64,000 nt of DNA from Candidatus Peregrinibacteria bacterium (lineage in GTDB: Bacteria; Patescibacteriota; Gracilibacteria; CAIRYL01; GCA-016699755). The DNA lies in contig CP065009.1 in the NCBI GenBank assembly GCA_016699755.1, forward strand, positions 1,426,001 through 1,490,000, read 5' to 3'. Positions 33,505 through 42,308 of the stretch are shown piece by piece; position 1 is the stretch's first letter, and each line of letters starts with the position of its first letter. A model generated the notes under the pieces. That model worked only from the letters and a program-made list of their open reading frames with translations, was not told where the DNA came from and did not search any database. The position numbers and the translations under genes were made by a program.

Positions 33505-34499
33505 GAAGAGGATTTCTTGCCATCGGCACTCTTCTTTTTTGCGTTCTTTGCGGAGCAGGAATTTTGTGGTCGCAAAAAATTGTTTGGTCTTTAACGGAAA
33601 ACCATTTCTTTGAGCTGGGGAAAAATCCGGGGTACATTCCTTCGGGAGCTCAAATTCGTCCTTTTATTCTTGGATTCGATCACTTTGTGTCAGATCTTTT
33701 TTGGATTCGAACCGTACAATATGCTGGAGGAAATTCGGGCGCTTTTGAGTTTGATGCGCTTCCGGAATATCTCAACCTTATTACCGATCTTGATCCGCAC
33801 TTTGGTTTTGTGTACCGATTTGGGGCACTCGTCTATACGTTGAACGAAAATATTATTTCTCGTGTTCCAGAACTTCTCGAAAAGGGGATTGCGCTTAATG
33901 AGGAGTCGCATCCAGATCTTTTGGGACAAATGTACACAGACCTTGGATTTTATACTTATTTTTACGAGAATGATTCGGAAAAAGGCGCAGAGTATTATGA
34001 AATTTGCGTTCGAAATGAGGAAAAATATCATTGTCCCCCGTACGCTCGAAATGTCGCTGCTTTTTTGCGAGCGAAAGCAGGAGAGCATGAAATTGCTCTT
34101 CACATTTGGCTAGAAAAATTGCTTCAAAAAATAAAAACAGAAGGCGAAATGGTGTTTGATGACGAGACAACACTCGAAATCAAAAAAGTGGAAGAATCCG
34201 TTAAGCTTGTTGCGCTTACTTGCGCTGCAAAAAATGTGTTGGAATCGGGAAAAAATATTGAAAATATTCAAGATCTCCTTGGAAAGAAAATCGCCCCTTG
34301 TCCAGAGCTTGGAAAAAACTTGTCACCAGAATTTCAAAAAATGCTCCCTCTTTTGGCAGAGCAAAAAGGATACACAAAAGGGCTTATTGATACCGTGAAT
34401 GAGGAGACGCTCCGAACTCCGTTTCCACACAATCCCTTCGAGTGGGACGCCGAACGCAAAGTTCTCACTGCACGGCAGTGGCAGAAGAAACACAAATAG
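33501..34499 (+). CDS. Membrane-anchored TPR-like protein of the ABC operon
   Basis: 332 residues from a TTG start that overlaps the permease stop. A hydrophobic segment near the N-terminus (FLAIGTLLFCVLCGAGILW) anchors or exports the protein. The rest is helical with paired-helix units (LPEYLNLITDLDPHFGFVYRF, then ISRVPELLEKGIALNEESHPD, GQMYTDLGFYTYFYEND), as in tetratricopeptide repeats. It probably scaffolds or assists the ABC exporter encoded upstream (inference from coupling). The C-terminal part, with PFPHNPFEWD, is typical of a conserved protein family in CPR-like genomes that I cannot name precisely. Confidence 0.7.
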   Translation: MRRGFLAIGTLLFCVLCGAGILWSQKIVWSLTENHFFELGKNPGYIPSGAQIRPFILGFDHFVSDLFWIRTVQYAGGNSGAFEFDALPEYLNLITDLDPHFGFVYRFGALVYTLNENIISRVPELLEKGIALNEESHPDLLGQMYTDLGFYTYFYENDSEKGAEYYEICVRNEEKYHCPPYARNVAAFLRAKAGEHEIALHIWLEKLLQKIKTEGEMVFDDETTLEIKKVEESVKLVALTCAAKNVLESGKNIENIQDLLGKKIAPCPELGKNLSPEFQKMLPLLAEQKGYTKGLIDTVNEETLRTPFPHNPFEWDAERKVLTARQWQKKHK

Positions 34500-34573
34500 T
34501 TCCTAAAATTTTCAGAAAAACAGAGCTTAAAATCAGCGTTGTTTCTTGTTTGAGAGTGAGTGATTAGAGATTT

Positions 34574-35863
34574 CTAATATCGATACCATTCCGATTTATA
34601 CGGTCCTTCTGCTGGAATATCAAGATATTCTGCCTGTTCTTTTGTGAGATGAGTCAGTTTTGCGCCGAGCTTCGAAAGATGAAGTCTCGCAACTTCTTCA
34701 TCAATTTCTTTCGGAAGACGGTGAACACCAATAGGATATTTTTCACTGTTCGTCCAGAGTTCTATTTGCGCTAGGGTTTGATTGGTAAATGATGCGCTCA
34801 TAACAAAACTGGGGTGTCCCATTGCGCATCCAAGATTCACGAGTCGTCCCTCAGCGAGCAAAAGGAGGTGTTTTCCATTTGGGAAAATAACTTCGTGAAC
34901 TTGCGGTTTTATCTCTTTCCACTGAAGATTTCGAATTGATGCGACATCAATTTCATCATCAAAGTGTCCAATGTTACAGAGAATAGCACTATCTTTCATT
35001 TGCTCCATGTGCGCACGAGTAATTACATTGGCGCATCCTGTTGCGGTAACAAAAATATCTATTTCAGAGGTTTTTTCTTCCATAGTCACTACTTCATATC
35101 CTTCCATGGCGGCTTGAAGCGCGCAAATAGGATCAATTTCCGTAATAAGAACTCGACACCCATTGTTGCGTAAACTTTGCGCGGAGCCCTTTCCTACGTC
35201 CCCATATCCTGCTACGAGTGCCGTTTTTCCCGAGAGCATTACATCTGTTGCTCGACGAATGCCATCCACTAAACTTTCTCGACAACCATAGAGATTGTCG
35301 AACTTCGACTTTGTCACGGAATCATTCACATTTATCGCTGGAATTTTTAGTGTTCCTTCGTGCTCCATTTTTACTAAACGATGAATTCCTGTTGTTGTTT
35401 CTTCGGAAACACCATGGATATTTGTGAGAAGATTTTGGTGTTTTTCATGTATCCATGCTGTTAAGTCGCCTCCATCATCGAGCAAAAGATTTGGTGTCCA
35501 CTTATTTGATCCAAACACAGTTTTTTCAATGCATTCCCAGTATTCTTCTTCTGTTTCTCCTTTCCAAGCAAACACAGGAATACCAGCCTTTGCCATGGCA
35601 GCGGCGGCGTGATCTTGTGTAGAAAAAATATTGCAACTGCTCCAGCGAATATCTGCTCCAAGTTGGACAAGCGTTTCCATAAGCACTGCTGTTTGTATGG
35701 TCATATGAATGCATCCGGCAATCCGTGCACCATGCAAAGGTTTTATTGCAGAAAATCGCTTTCGAAGCGCCATGAGCCCCGGCATTTCTTTTTCTGCGAG
35801 CAGAATTTCTCTTCGTCCAAAATCCGCCAAAGAAGCATCCGCAATGCAAAAATCATTATTCAT
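34574..35863 (-). CDS. ahcY: Adenosylhomocysteinase
   Basis: It hydrolyses S-adenosylhomocysteine to adenosine and homocysteine in the methyl cycle, using tightly bound NAD. GARIAGCIHMTIQTAVL, STQDHAAAAMAK, VNDSVTKSKFDNLYGCRES and the NAD-binding VAGYGDVGKGSAQSLR are diagnostic; the C-terminal KLTKEQAEYLD-type segment and SEWYRY end are conserved. 429 residues, normal length. It is transcribed alone, divergent from the mscS gene. I see no convincing SAH riboswitch in the short upstream region. Confidence 0.97.
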   Translation of the reverse strand: MNNDFCIADASLADFGRREILLAEKEMPGLMALRKRFSAIKPLHGARIAGCIHMTIQTAVLMETLVQLGADIRWSSCNIFSTQDHAAAAMAKAGIPVFAWKGETEEEYWECIEKTVFGSNKWTPNLLLDDGGDLTAWIHEKHQNLLTNIHGVSEETTTGIHRLVKMEHEGTLKIPAINVNDSVTKSKFDNLYGCRESLVDGIRRATDVMLSGKTALVAGYGDVGKGSAQSLRNNGCRVLITEIDPICALQAAMEGYEVVTMEEKTSEIDIFVTATGCANVITRAHMEQMKDSAILCNIGHFDDEIDVASIRNLQWKEIKPQVHEVIFPNGKHLLLLAEGRLVNLGCAMGHPSFVMSASFTNQTLAQIELWTNSEKYPIGVHRLPKEIDEEVARLHLSKLGAKLTHLTKEQAEYLDIPAEGPYKSEWYRY

Positions 35864-35970
35864 TTGATACGAAAAAGAAGACTTCTCCTTTTATAGCAAA
35901 AAAGGAAATTCTGGAGAACTGAGTCTATAAAAAGAATCAGATGGATTTACGTTTTGGTACTATTTTTGGC

Positions 35971-35976
35971 TATAAT
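35971..35976 (+). promoter_or_regulatory. -10 box for mscS
   Basis: A perfect TATAAT lies 24 bp before the ATG at 36000. No strong -35 box is seen at 16-18 bp; TTTACG at 35946 is 19 bp away. Confidence 0.4.
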
Positions 35977-35999
35977 GAGTGTGATTTTTTATACAAATA

Positions 36000-37088
36000 A
36001 TGAATGTCGTTCCGTTTCTCGAATCAATCGAACCAATTCTCGAATCAATCGAACCAACACTCTCATACACGATTTTCGGAAATACTATTGGGGCATATTC
36101 CTTTGCCCTTTCCGTATTTATTCTTATTTGGATTGCTATTATTCTTTTTCGAACGGTTATTTTAAAACACCTCCGAATATTTGCAGAAAAGACAGAAGAT
36201 AAACTTGATGACGAGATTATTACTGTTGTAGAAGGCATTTCTTCGTTCTTTTATTTCTTCCTCGCGTTTTATCTTATGATGAAATCACTTTCTCTTGGTG
36301 GTTCATTTCATAAGGCACTTGATGGAATCTTTTTCTTCCTTATTATTCTCGAAGCCGTTCGTTTTGCTCATCTTTTTATCGATATCACCTTTGAGCGATC
36401 ACTGAAAAAGGACAGTGAGATGGCAAAAAATGGCATGCGTCTCGTTGCTACCATTCTTCTTTGGGTTATTGGTGGACTCATGATTCTCTCGAATCTTGGG
36501 TACGATATTACTGCGCTTGCCGCCTCCCTTGGAATTGGTGGTATTGCAGTAGCCCTTGCGGCACAGAATATTTTAGGAGACCTTTTTTCGAGCTTCTCTA
36601 TTTATTTTGATCGTCCGTTTCAGATTGATGATTTTATTATCGTTGGAAACGACATGGGCGTGGTGAAAAAAATAGGTCTCAAAACAACACGCATTATGAC
36701 GCTCCGCGGAGAAGAGCTTGTTGTGTCAAATCAAGAGCTCACCTCTACGCGTGTTTTGAATTTTAAAAAGATGAATCGCCGTCGCATTGTGTTCACTTTT
36801 GGGGTGGAATACGGAACGCCTACCAAAAAACTTGAGCATATTTCGGAAATGATTCAGAACATTATTCATGATGAAAAACTGACAGAATACGACCGATGCC
36901 ATTTTTCCTCGTTTGGTGAGAGCAGTTTGACATTTGAGTGTGTCTATTATGTCGATTCTCCAGAATACAACGTCTACATGGATATTCAAGAATCCATTAA
37001 TCTCGCCATTCTAAAGGCGTTTGAGCAAGAAGGAATTTCCATGGCATTTCCCACAAGAACACTCTATATGCGAACAGAGGAAAAATAA
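36000..37088 (+). CDS. MscS-family mechanosensitive channel
   Basis: 362 residues. Three or four N-terminal membrane segments lead to the pore helix GIGGIAVALAAQNILGDLFS and the beta-domain entry IYFDRPFQIDDFIIVG, the core MscS signature. It would gate under membrane tension in osmotic downshock. A heptad duplication is seen at the extreme N-terminus: LESIEPI and LESIEPT are encoded by a near-perfect 21-bp direct repeat (36018-36059). The cytosolic C-terminus is standard. It is convergent with the S74 surface-protein gene. Confidence 0.93.
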   Translation: MNVVPFLESIEPILESIEPTLSYTIFGNTIGAYSFALSVFILIWIAIILFRTVILKHLRIFAEKTEDKLDDEIITVVEGISSFFYFFLAFYLMMKSLSLGGSFHKALDGIFFFLIILEAVRFAHLFIDITFERSLKKDSEMAKNGMRLVATILLWVIGGLMILSNLGYDITALAASLGIGGIAVALAAQNILGDLFSSFSIYFDRPFQIDDFIIVGNDMGVVKKIGLKTTRIMTLRGEELVVSNQELTSTRVLNFKKMNRRRIVFTFGVEYGTPTKKLEHISEMIQNIIHDEKLTEYDRCHFSSFGESSLTFECVYYVDSPEYNVYMDIQESINLAILKAFEQEGISMAFPTRTLYMRTEEK

Positions 37089-37111
37089 CGTCGTTCTTTG
37101 TTTGCAATAAT

Positions 37112-40100
37112 TTACTGTTCCAGTTTTTCTATCTTTGAAGAAAGGAGCTCAATCTGTACTTGTTGACGCTCAATCTCCTTCTGCTGTTCCTTTACTGCTT
37201 CAATAAGCGGAGCAACAAGAGCAGAGTAATTGACCGACTTCATTCCCTCATTATCTTCTAAAACGAGTTCAGGAAATTCTTTTTCTACTTCTTGCGCAAT
37301 CACTCCAATTTGTTTTTCTTCTCCTTTTTCTGAATCTTTCCAAAAGTAAGAGACTCCACGAAGATGCAATATTTTTGAGAGAGAATCACTCAATGTCACA
37401 ATATCTTTTTTGAGACGAATATCAGATGGAGCAACATTCGTTCCACGGATATACCCATTGACATCAAGTTGATAGGCGGGTGAAATTGTTCCAATACCGA
37501 CATAATTATTAGTACGAAGAATATTGATCACATTACCATTCGTATCACTTCCGAGTGATATGGTATTAGCTCCAACTGCAGGGTTGTAGGAAATAGATCC
37601 CTTTGAAACTCCTCCTGAATACAGTTGAATCGCCGTAATTCCTGTTGAAATGCTATCAACAATAAGTTCTGCGCCAGTATTGACGGGGTTATAAATATGG
37701 AGTTTTCCCAGTGGGCTTGTGGTTCCAATTCCGACATCTTGTGTATTTCGTTGGACAAAAATACTGGAGGCTTGTTCATTTCCTCCTCCTATTCCCATTC
37801 CATCTAGCCCGGGAAGATAACCAATGTTTCCCAAAAAGATTCCATCTGCATAAAATCGAATAGCAGCAGCTTGTGCACTAGAAACAGTCTCGAGAATAAG
37901 TTCTGCGCCAGCATTGGCGGGGTTATAAATATGGAGTTTTCCCAGTGGGCTTGTGGTTCCAATTCCTACATTTCCGCTATTATCAATAATCATCCGTTCG
38001 GTTCCATTGGTGTCGAAACGAATCTTATTCTCATTGGTACTTTCTTCTACCTGTACTTTGGTGTTGTTATCAGCATCATGAATTTCTTTGAGAGAAACGG
38101 CTGAAACAGCTCCATCAACATACTGTTTTGTTGCAGCCCCCAACGCACTTGTCGGATTTCCCGAAAGAAGAAGTTGTCCTGTCATTGTTCCTCCTGAAAG
38201 AGAGAGTCTTTGATTCAGAGCAGTATTTAGATCACTCTGACTCGAAAGGCTTCCCGTAATACTTCCCCAGCTTGCTCCGCTTGGCCAAGAAGATCGGCAA
38301 GCGCCAGCAATACAAAGTTCTGTTCCTTTTATTCTCCCATTCACATCAAGTGCTTGTGTAGGAGAAGTGGTTCCAATTCCTACTTTTCCATCATTGGTAA
38401 AAGTGACACGATTATCTGTATTCCAAAATTGCAAATCGGAAGTGTTTTCGTCTTGATACATTCCCCAGTGAGTCAATTCCCCACTTTGAATATCTATTTC
38501 AGCATTTGTTCCAGTATCAGTTTTAACATGGAGTTTGGCATTGGGAGAAGCAGTTCCAATTCCTACGTTTCCCGAGACTCCGCTGTACATAGTTTCTGTT
38601 TGTTGCTCAACACACTGCCAATAATATGATGCGTCAGTATACGCACCGGTTGTAATTGCAGTAGCCGTTCCAGAGCTACAGAGGTTTGCTGTTGGTGTTG
38701 AGGAGAATGTGCTTTCATGGGCAGATCCGCAGATTCCTGATGCGGAAGCCGATCCACCAATGGGAGCAGGAATAGAACAAATGATAGGATTGGGTGACGG
38801 ACTTGCAACTGTCCCTCCTGGAAAACGGAACCAATAAATTTCTCTCTGAGAAGGGGTAACCACTACTGATCCACTCTGTTGAGCGGCTGTTTTGTCGATA
38901 CGGATATCATCTGGATAAATTTTGCCGTAGGTCGCATCAGCACGACTCCACCATCCGGAATTTTGAAAATCAATAGTATAATTCAGCCTGTAGTTTCCTC
39001 CTCCGATATTCGTTGCAGTAAGGGTACAATAGGGTGAGGAGTATGTTTGATACGCATGGCAAGAATCTGTCTGCGTTCCTCCGCCCACTACGGTCCAGTC
39101 ATTATCGCTAACTCCTTCTACGCTTGAGAGACAATTTCCTCCTTCAATACAAATATCCGAACCATTGGTGATTCGAACATTTCCATCGACCACTAATTTT
39201 TCTGTGGGAGAAGCAGTTCCAATTCCTACGTTGCCCGAGACTCCGCTGTATATATCACTTCCAGAGAGAATCCAGTTTGTGTCTCCGCCTCCTGCAATCG
39301 CACTATCAACATACTGTTTTGTTGCAGCCCCAAACGCACTTGTCGGATTTCCCGAAAGAAGAAGCTGTCCTGTCATTGTTCCTCCCGAAAGAGAGAGTCT
39401 ATCATTCAGAGCAGTATTTAGATCACTCTGACTCGAAAGGGTTCCCGTGATACTTCCCCAAGTTGCACTTTCTCCTCCAGAACCGCTTTCATCCGAAGCG
39501 CACTCCCAAGAAGTTCCGTTGAACTTAATAATCTCCCCAAAATTGCAAGAGAAATTATCATTCACCCCTCCTTCACCGATGGTATCGAGAGCACATTCCC
39601 ACTGTCCATTTTTATATTTTGGAATCTCCCCTTCTTTGCAGGAAAGATTTTGAATAGCGCCCTGAAGGTCAGGGGCACACTCCCATTCTCCAGAAATTAC
39701 ACTAAACTTAAGAATGGATCCATCAGCACAGTTTGTCATATCTCCACCATCAGTTCTTCCGCCAATTGTGTCTGCGGAACATATCCAAACTCCATTTTTC
39801 ATCTTTATTATCTCTCCCTCTGAACACGAAAGCCCGCCCCAAAAAACAATATTTGAAATTTGAATACAATTTTCTCCGTTTTCATCACAATATTCGGTGG
39901 CCCCTATTTTCCCCTGAACTCCCAGTTTTACATCTGCGGGAAGAATGGTAGTTCCAATGGCAACTCCTCCAGATGTATTGAGAAAAATATCATCACCAGG
40001 GGTTTGAATATCTCCAGATCGTTCCCAACTGCTTGCGTTATGAGAGACAATATTCCAATCGTTGGAATAGAGTGGGTCGAGTGTGGATTTTTCATCTGGA

Positions 40101-40201
40101 GTCCATGCAGAAAGTGTTGATGGAATGCAAATGAATGTCAAAAAAACAAATGGAATACTCCATTTGAATACAAAAAAGAAAAAAAGGGATGTACTTCTCA
40201 T
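37112..40201 (-). CDS. Large tail-fibre-like surface protein with peptidase S74 chaperone domain
   Basis: 1029 residues. A signal peptide (WSIPFVFLTFICIPSTLSA) precedes a fibrous region rich in VGIGTTSP-type motifs, which are typical of trimeric phage tail fibres and adhesins. The C-terminal ~110 residues are an intramolecular chaperone (peptidase S74): PSDIRLKKDIVTLSDSL with the self-cleavage Ser-Asp, then ISYFWKD-like, KQIGVIAQEVEKEFPELV and a coiled-coil (KEQQKEIERQQVQ). Two modules recur: WGSITG...SSQSDLNTAL...TMTGQLLLSGNPTS twice, and KLHIYNP...ELI twice. It is likely to form a trimer on the cell surface. Confidence 0.82.
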   Translation of the reverse strand: MRSTSLFFFFVFKWSIPFVFLTFICIPSTLSAWTPDEKSTLDPLYSNDWNIVSHNASSWERSGDIQTPGDDIFLNTSGGVAIGTTILPADVKLGVQGKIGATEYCDENGENCIQISNIVFWGGLSCSEGEIIKMKNGVWICSADTIGGRTDGGDMTNCADGSILKFSVISGEWECAPDLQGAIQNLSCKEGEIPKYKNGQWECALDTIGEGGVNDNFSCNFGEIIKFNGTSWECASDESGSGGESATWGSITGTLSSQSDLNTALNDRLSLSGGTMTGQLLLSGNPTSAFGAATKQYVDSAIAGGGDTNWILSGSDIYSGVSGNVGIGTASPTEKLVVDGNVRITNGSDICIEGGNCLSSVEGVSDNDWTVVGGGTQTDSCHAYQTYSSPYCTLTATNIGGGNYRLNYTIDFQNSGWWSRADATYGKIYPDDIRIDKTAAQQSGSVVVTPSQREIYWFRFPGGTVASPSPNPIICSIPAPIGGSASASGICGSAHESTFSSTPTANLCSSGTATAITTGAYTDASYYWQCVEQQTETMYSGVSGNVGIGTASPNAKLHVKTDTGTNAEIDIQSGELTHWGMYQDENTSDLQFWNTDNRVTFTNDGKVGIGTTSPTQALDVNGRIKGTELCIAGACRSSWPSGASWGSITGSLSSQSDLNTALNQRLSLSGGTMTGQLLLSGNPTSALGAATKQYVDGAVSAVSLKEIHDADNNTKVQVEESTNENKIRFDTNGTERMIIDNSGNVGIGTTSPLGKLHIYNPANAGAELILETVSSAQAAAIRFYADGIFLGNIGYLPGLDGMGIGGGNEQASSIFVQRNTQDVGIGTTSPLGKLHIYNPVNTGAELIVDSISTGITAIQLYSGGVSKGSISYNPAVGANTISLGSDTNGNVINILRTNNYVGIGTISPAYQLDVNGYIRGTNVAPSDIRLKKDIVTLSDSLSKILHLRGVSYFWKDSEKGEEKQIGVIAQEVEKEFPELVLEDNEGMKSVNYSALVAPLIEAVKEQQKEIERQQVQIELLSSKIEKLEQ
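38114..39466 (-). repeat. 162-bp direct repeats in the S74 fibre gene
   Basis: Bases 38114-38275 and 39305-39466 are nearly identical over the same length, with only a few substitutions. Both code for the SQSDLNTAL...MTGQLLLSGNP module. A second, shorter pair (about 37672-37737 and 37906-37970) codes for the VGIGTTSPLGKLHIYNP unit. Confidence 0.85.
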
Positions 40202-40314
40202 GAGAAGATGCGAATATATCAGATTACTCTACCTTTTTTTTCTGAAAAAAGAAAGGAGGATATACCGTCCTAAACCCACACTCACAAATGAGATTCAAAG
40301 ATTTTTTATTTCTT

Positions 40315-42195
40315 CTATTTTTGCTTTATTTCCCCTTTTGGAGAGGTGGCTTTTTTCTTCATCTTTGCACAAAGTGCTTCAAACTCTTCTCTGTTTAACG
40401 TTTCCACCTCGAGAAGCTTTTCGGCAATTATTACCATAGTTTCCTTTTCTTGTGTCAAAAGAGACATGCTCCTTTTGAGACACTCTCGAATAGTTTTTTC
40501 GACAAATTCATCAATTTTTTTCAGATATTCCTCAGAAACCCCTTTTACTCCGAAGCTCTCAAAACCAGAGTGATCCTCCGAGTCGGAAAAGCTAACAGGT
40601 CCAATTTCTGGTGCCATACCATAGCGAACCGCCATGCTTCTTGCTTTTCGTGTCGCTTTCTTCAGATCATCTGAAACACCTGTTTCATGTTGCCCAAACA
40701 TAATTTCTTCAGCGGAATATCCTCCAAGAAGTACACAAATTTCATCGAGAAATTTATCACGCGAAATAGAATATTGATCTTCTTCTGGCATTGTCCAAGT
40801 CACACCAAGCGCCATTCCACGAGAAACAATAGAGAGCTTATGCACAGGGTCTGCGTTGGGAAGCAAATATGCCATCATTGCGTGCCCTGTTTCATGATAG
40901 GCGGTTTTTCGGCGAGCTTCTGGTTTCATAACAAGAGATTTTCTCTCACGTCCCAAGGAAATCTTTTCCATAGAAATACTGAGATCTTTTTGGGTGATAT
41001 TTTTTCGATTTTCGCGTGCTACCAAAATAGCTGCTTCATTTACAAGGTTTTCAAGATCGGCACCAGAAAAACCAACAGTAATTTTAGCAATATCTCGAAG
41101 ATTTATGTCTGGAGCAAGAGGCTTGTTTCTCGTGTGTACTTCAATAATTTCTTCTCGAGCCTTTATATCTGGACTATCGATAACAATACGACGATCAAAT
41201 CGTCCAGGTCGGAGTAATGCTTTATCAAGAACGTCAGGGCGATTGGTTGCCGCCATGACGATGACATTTGTTTCATTATCAAACCCATCCATTTCGGTAA
41301 GAATTTGGTTGAGTGTTTGTTCGCGTTCGTCGTGCCCGCCACCAAATCCACTACCACCACGTTGACGACCAACCGCATCAATTTCATCAATAAAAATAAT
41401 CGCCGGAGCATTCTTTTTTGCTTTTTCAAAGAGGTCACGAACACGACTTGCTCCCACTCCTACGAACATTTCAACAAATTCCGAACCAGAAATAGAGAAA
41501 AAAGGGGCGTTAGCTTCACCTGCTACCGCACGAGCGAGTAGTGTTTTTCCTGTTCCAGGAGGACCAACGAGGAGCGCTCCTCGAGGAATTTTTGCTCCAA
41601 TTTTGACGTATTTTTTTGGATTTTTTAGAAAATCGACGATTTCTGTTAGTTCTTCTTTTGCTTCGTAGGCACCGGCAACATCAGAAAATTTGGTCTTTTT
41701 CTTTCGACGGTCAAAAATTTTTGCCTTCGACTGTCCAAACGAAAATGCTCCTCCGGCATTTTTCGCCATGCGGGTCATGAAAAAAACGATAATTCCGAGA
41801 ATAAGAAAAAGAGGAAGAAAATCAAAGAGAACTCTTTGGAGAATATTTTGTGCCTCTGTGCTTACCACTTCCACTGTTGTTCCTTCGGGAGCATTTAACA
41901 AGCCGAGATCGGAAACAGTTTCGTTTGCAAGACGAATAGCCTTCTCTTTTTCATCAGAATCTCGAATGGTGGCAAGCACCGATTCTCCCCTTATCTTGAT
42001 GGATGAATATTTTCCTGATTCAAAATTTTCACGAAGTTCTGAAATAGGAATTTCTTTCAGGGATGTATCAGATGGAGGTCCAAAAAAATAAGAAAAGAAT
42101 GTGGCAACAAGAACAACAACGATAAGAATAATCCATGGAGAAGATTTCTTCTTGGGAGATCGTGGAGGAAGTTGTGTGGGAGTTTTTTTAGACAT
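40315..42195 (-). CDS. ftsH: ATP-dependent zinc metalloprotease FtsH
   Basis: 626 residues. Two membrane segments (SPWIILIVVVLVATFFSYFF near the N-terminus and FLPLFLILGIIVFFMT) bracket a small external domain. The AAA module has Walker A GPPGTGKT, Walker B IIFIDEIDAVG and the second region of homology GRFDRRI. The zinc site is HETGHAMM (HExxH). FtsH degrades misfolded and regulatory membrane proteins. It lies downstream of the PBP gene on the minus strand, with a 113-bp gap. Confidence 0.97.
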   Translation of the reverse strand: MSKKTPTQLPPRSPKKKSSPWIILIVVVLVATFFSYFFGPPSDTSLKEIPISELRENFESGKYSSIKIRGESVLATIRDSDEKEKAIRLANETVSDLGLLNAPEGTTVEVVSTEAQNILQRVLFDFLPLFLILGIIVFFMTRMAKNAGGAFSFGQSKAKIFDRRKKKTKFSDVAGAYEAKEELTEIVDFLKNPKKYVKIGAKIPRGALLVGPPGTGKTLLARAVAGEANAPFFSISGSEFVEMFVGVGASRVRDLFEKAKKNAPAIIFIDEIDAVGRQRGGSGFGGGHDEREQTLNQILTEMDGFDNETNVIVMAATNRPDVLDKALLRPGRFDRRIVIDSPDIKAREEIIEVHTRNKPLAPDINLRDIAKITVGFSGADLENLVNEAAILVARENRKNITQKDLSISMEKISLGRERKSLVMKPEARRKTAYHETGHAMMAYLLPNADPVHKLSIVSRGMALGVTWTMPEEDQYSISRDKFLDEICVLLGGYSAEEIMFGQHETGVSDDLKKATRKARSMAVRYGMAPEIGPVSFSDSEDHSGFESFGVKGVSEEYLKKIDEFVEKTIRECLKRSMSLLTQEKETMVIIAEKLLEVETLNREEFEALCAKMKKKATSPKGEIKQK

Positions 42196-42308
42196 CTCGC
42201 TGACTTTATGGAAATGAAAAAATTCAGAGAAGTGAATTCATTCCTATTGTTTCACGTTTTTTTGGGAATCGCAATAAACAGTCTTTTTCTAATTAGTTAG
42301 AAAACTTT

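Noticed and set aside
34500..36000. SAH riboswitch upstream of ahcY
   Set aside because: The leader is short and I could not recognise the conserved riboswitch core.
42285..42304. TTTTCTAA/TTAGAAAA hairpin as terminator of the PBP gene
   Set aside because: The stem is only A/T-rich and lacks a following T-tract on the minus strand.
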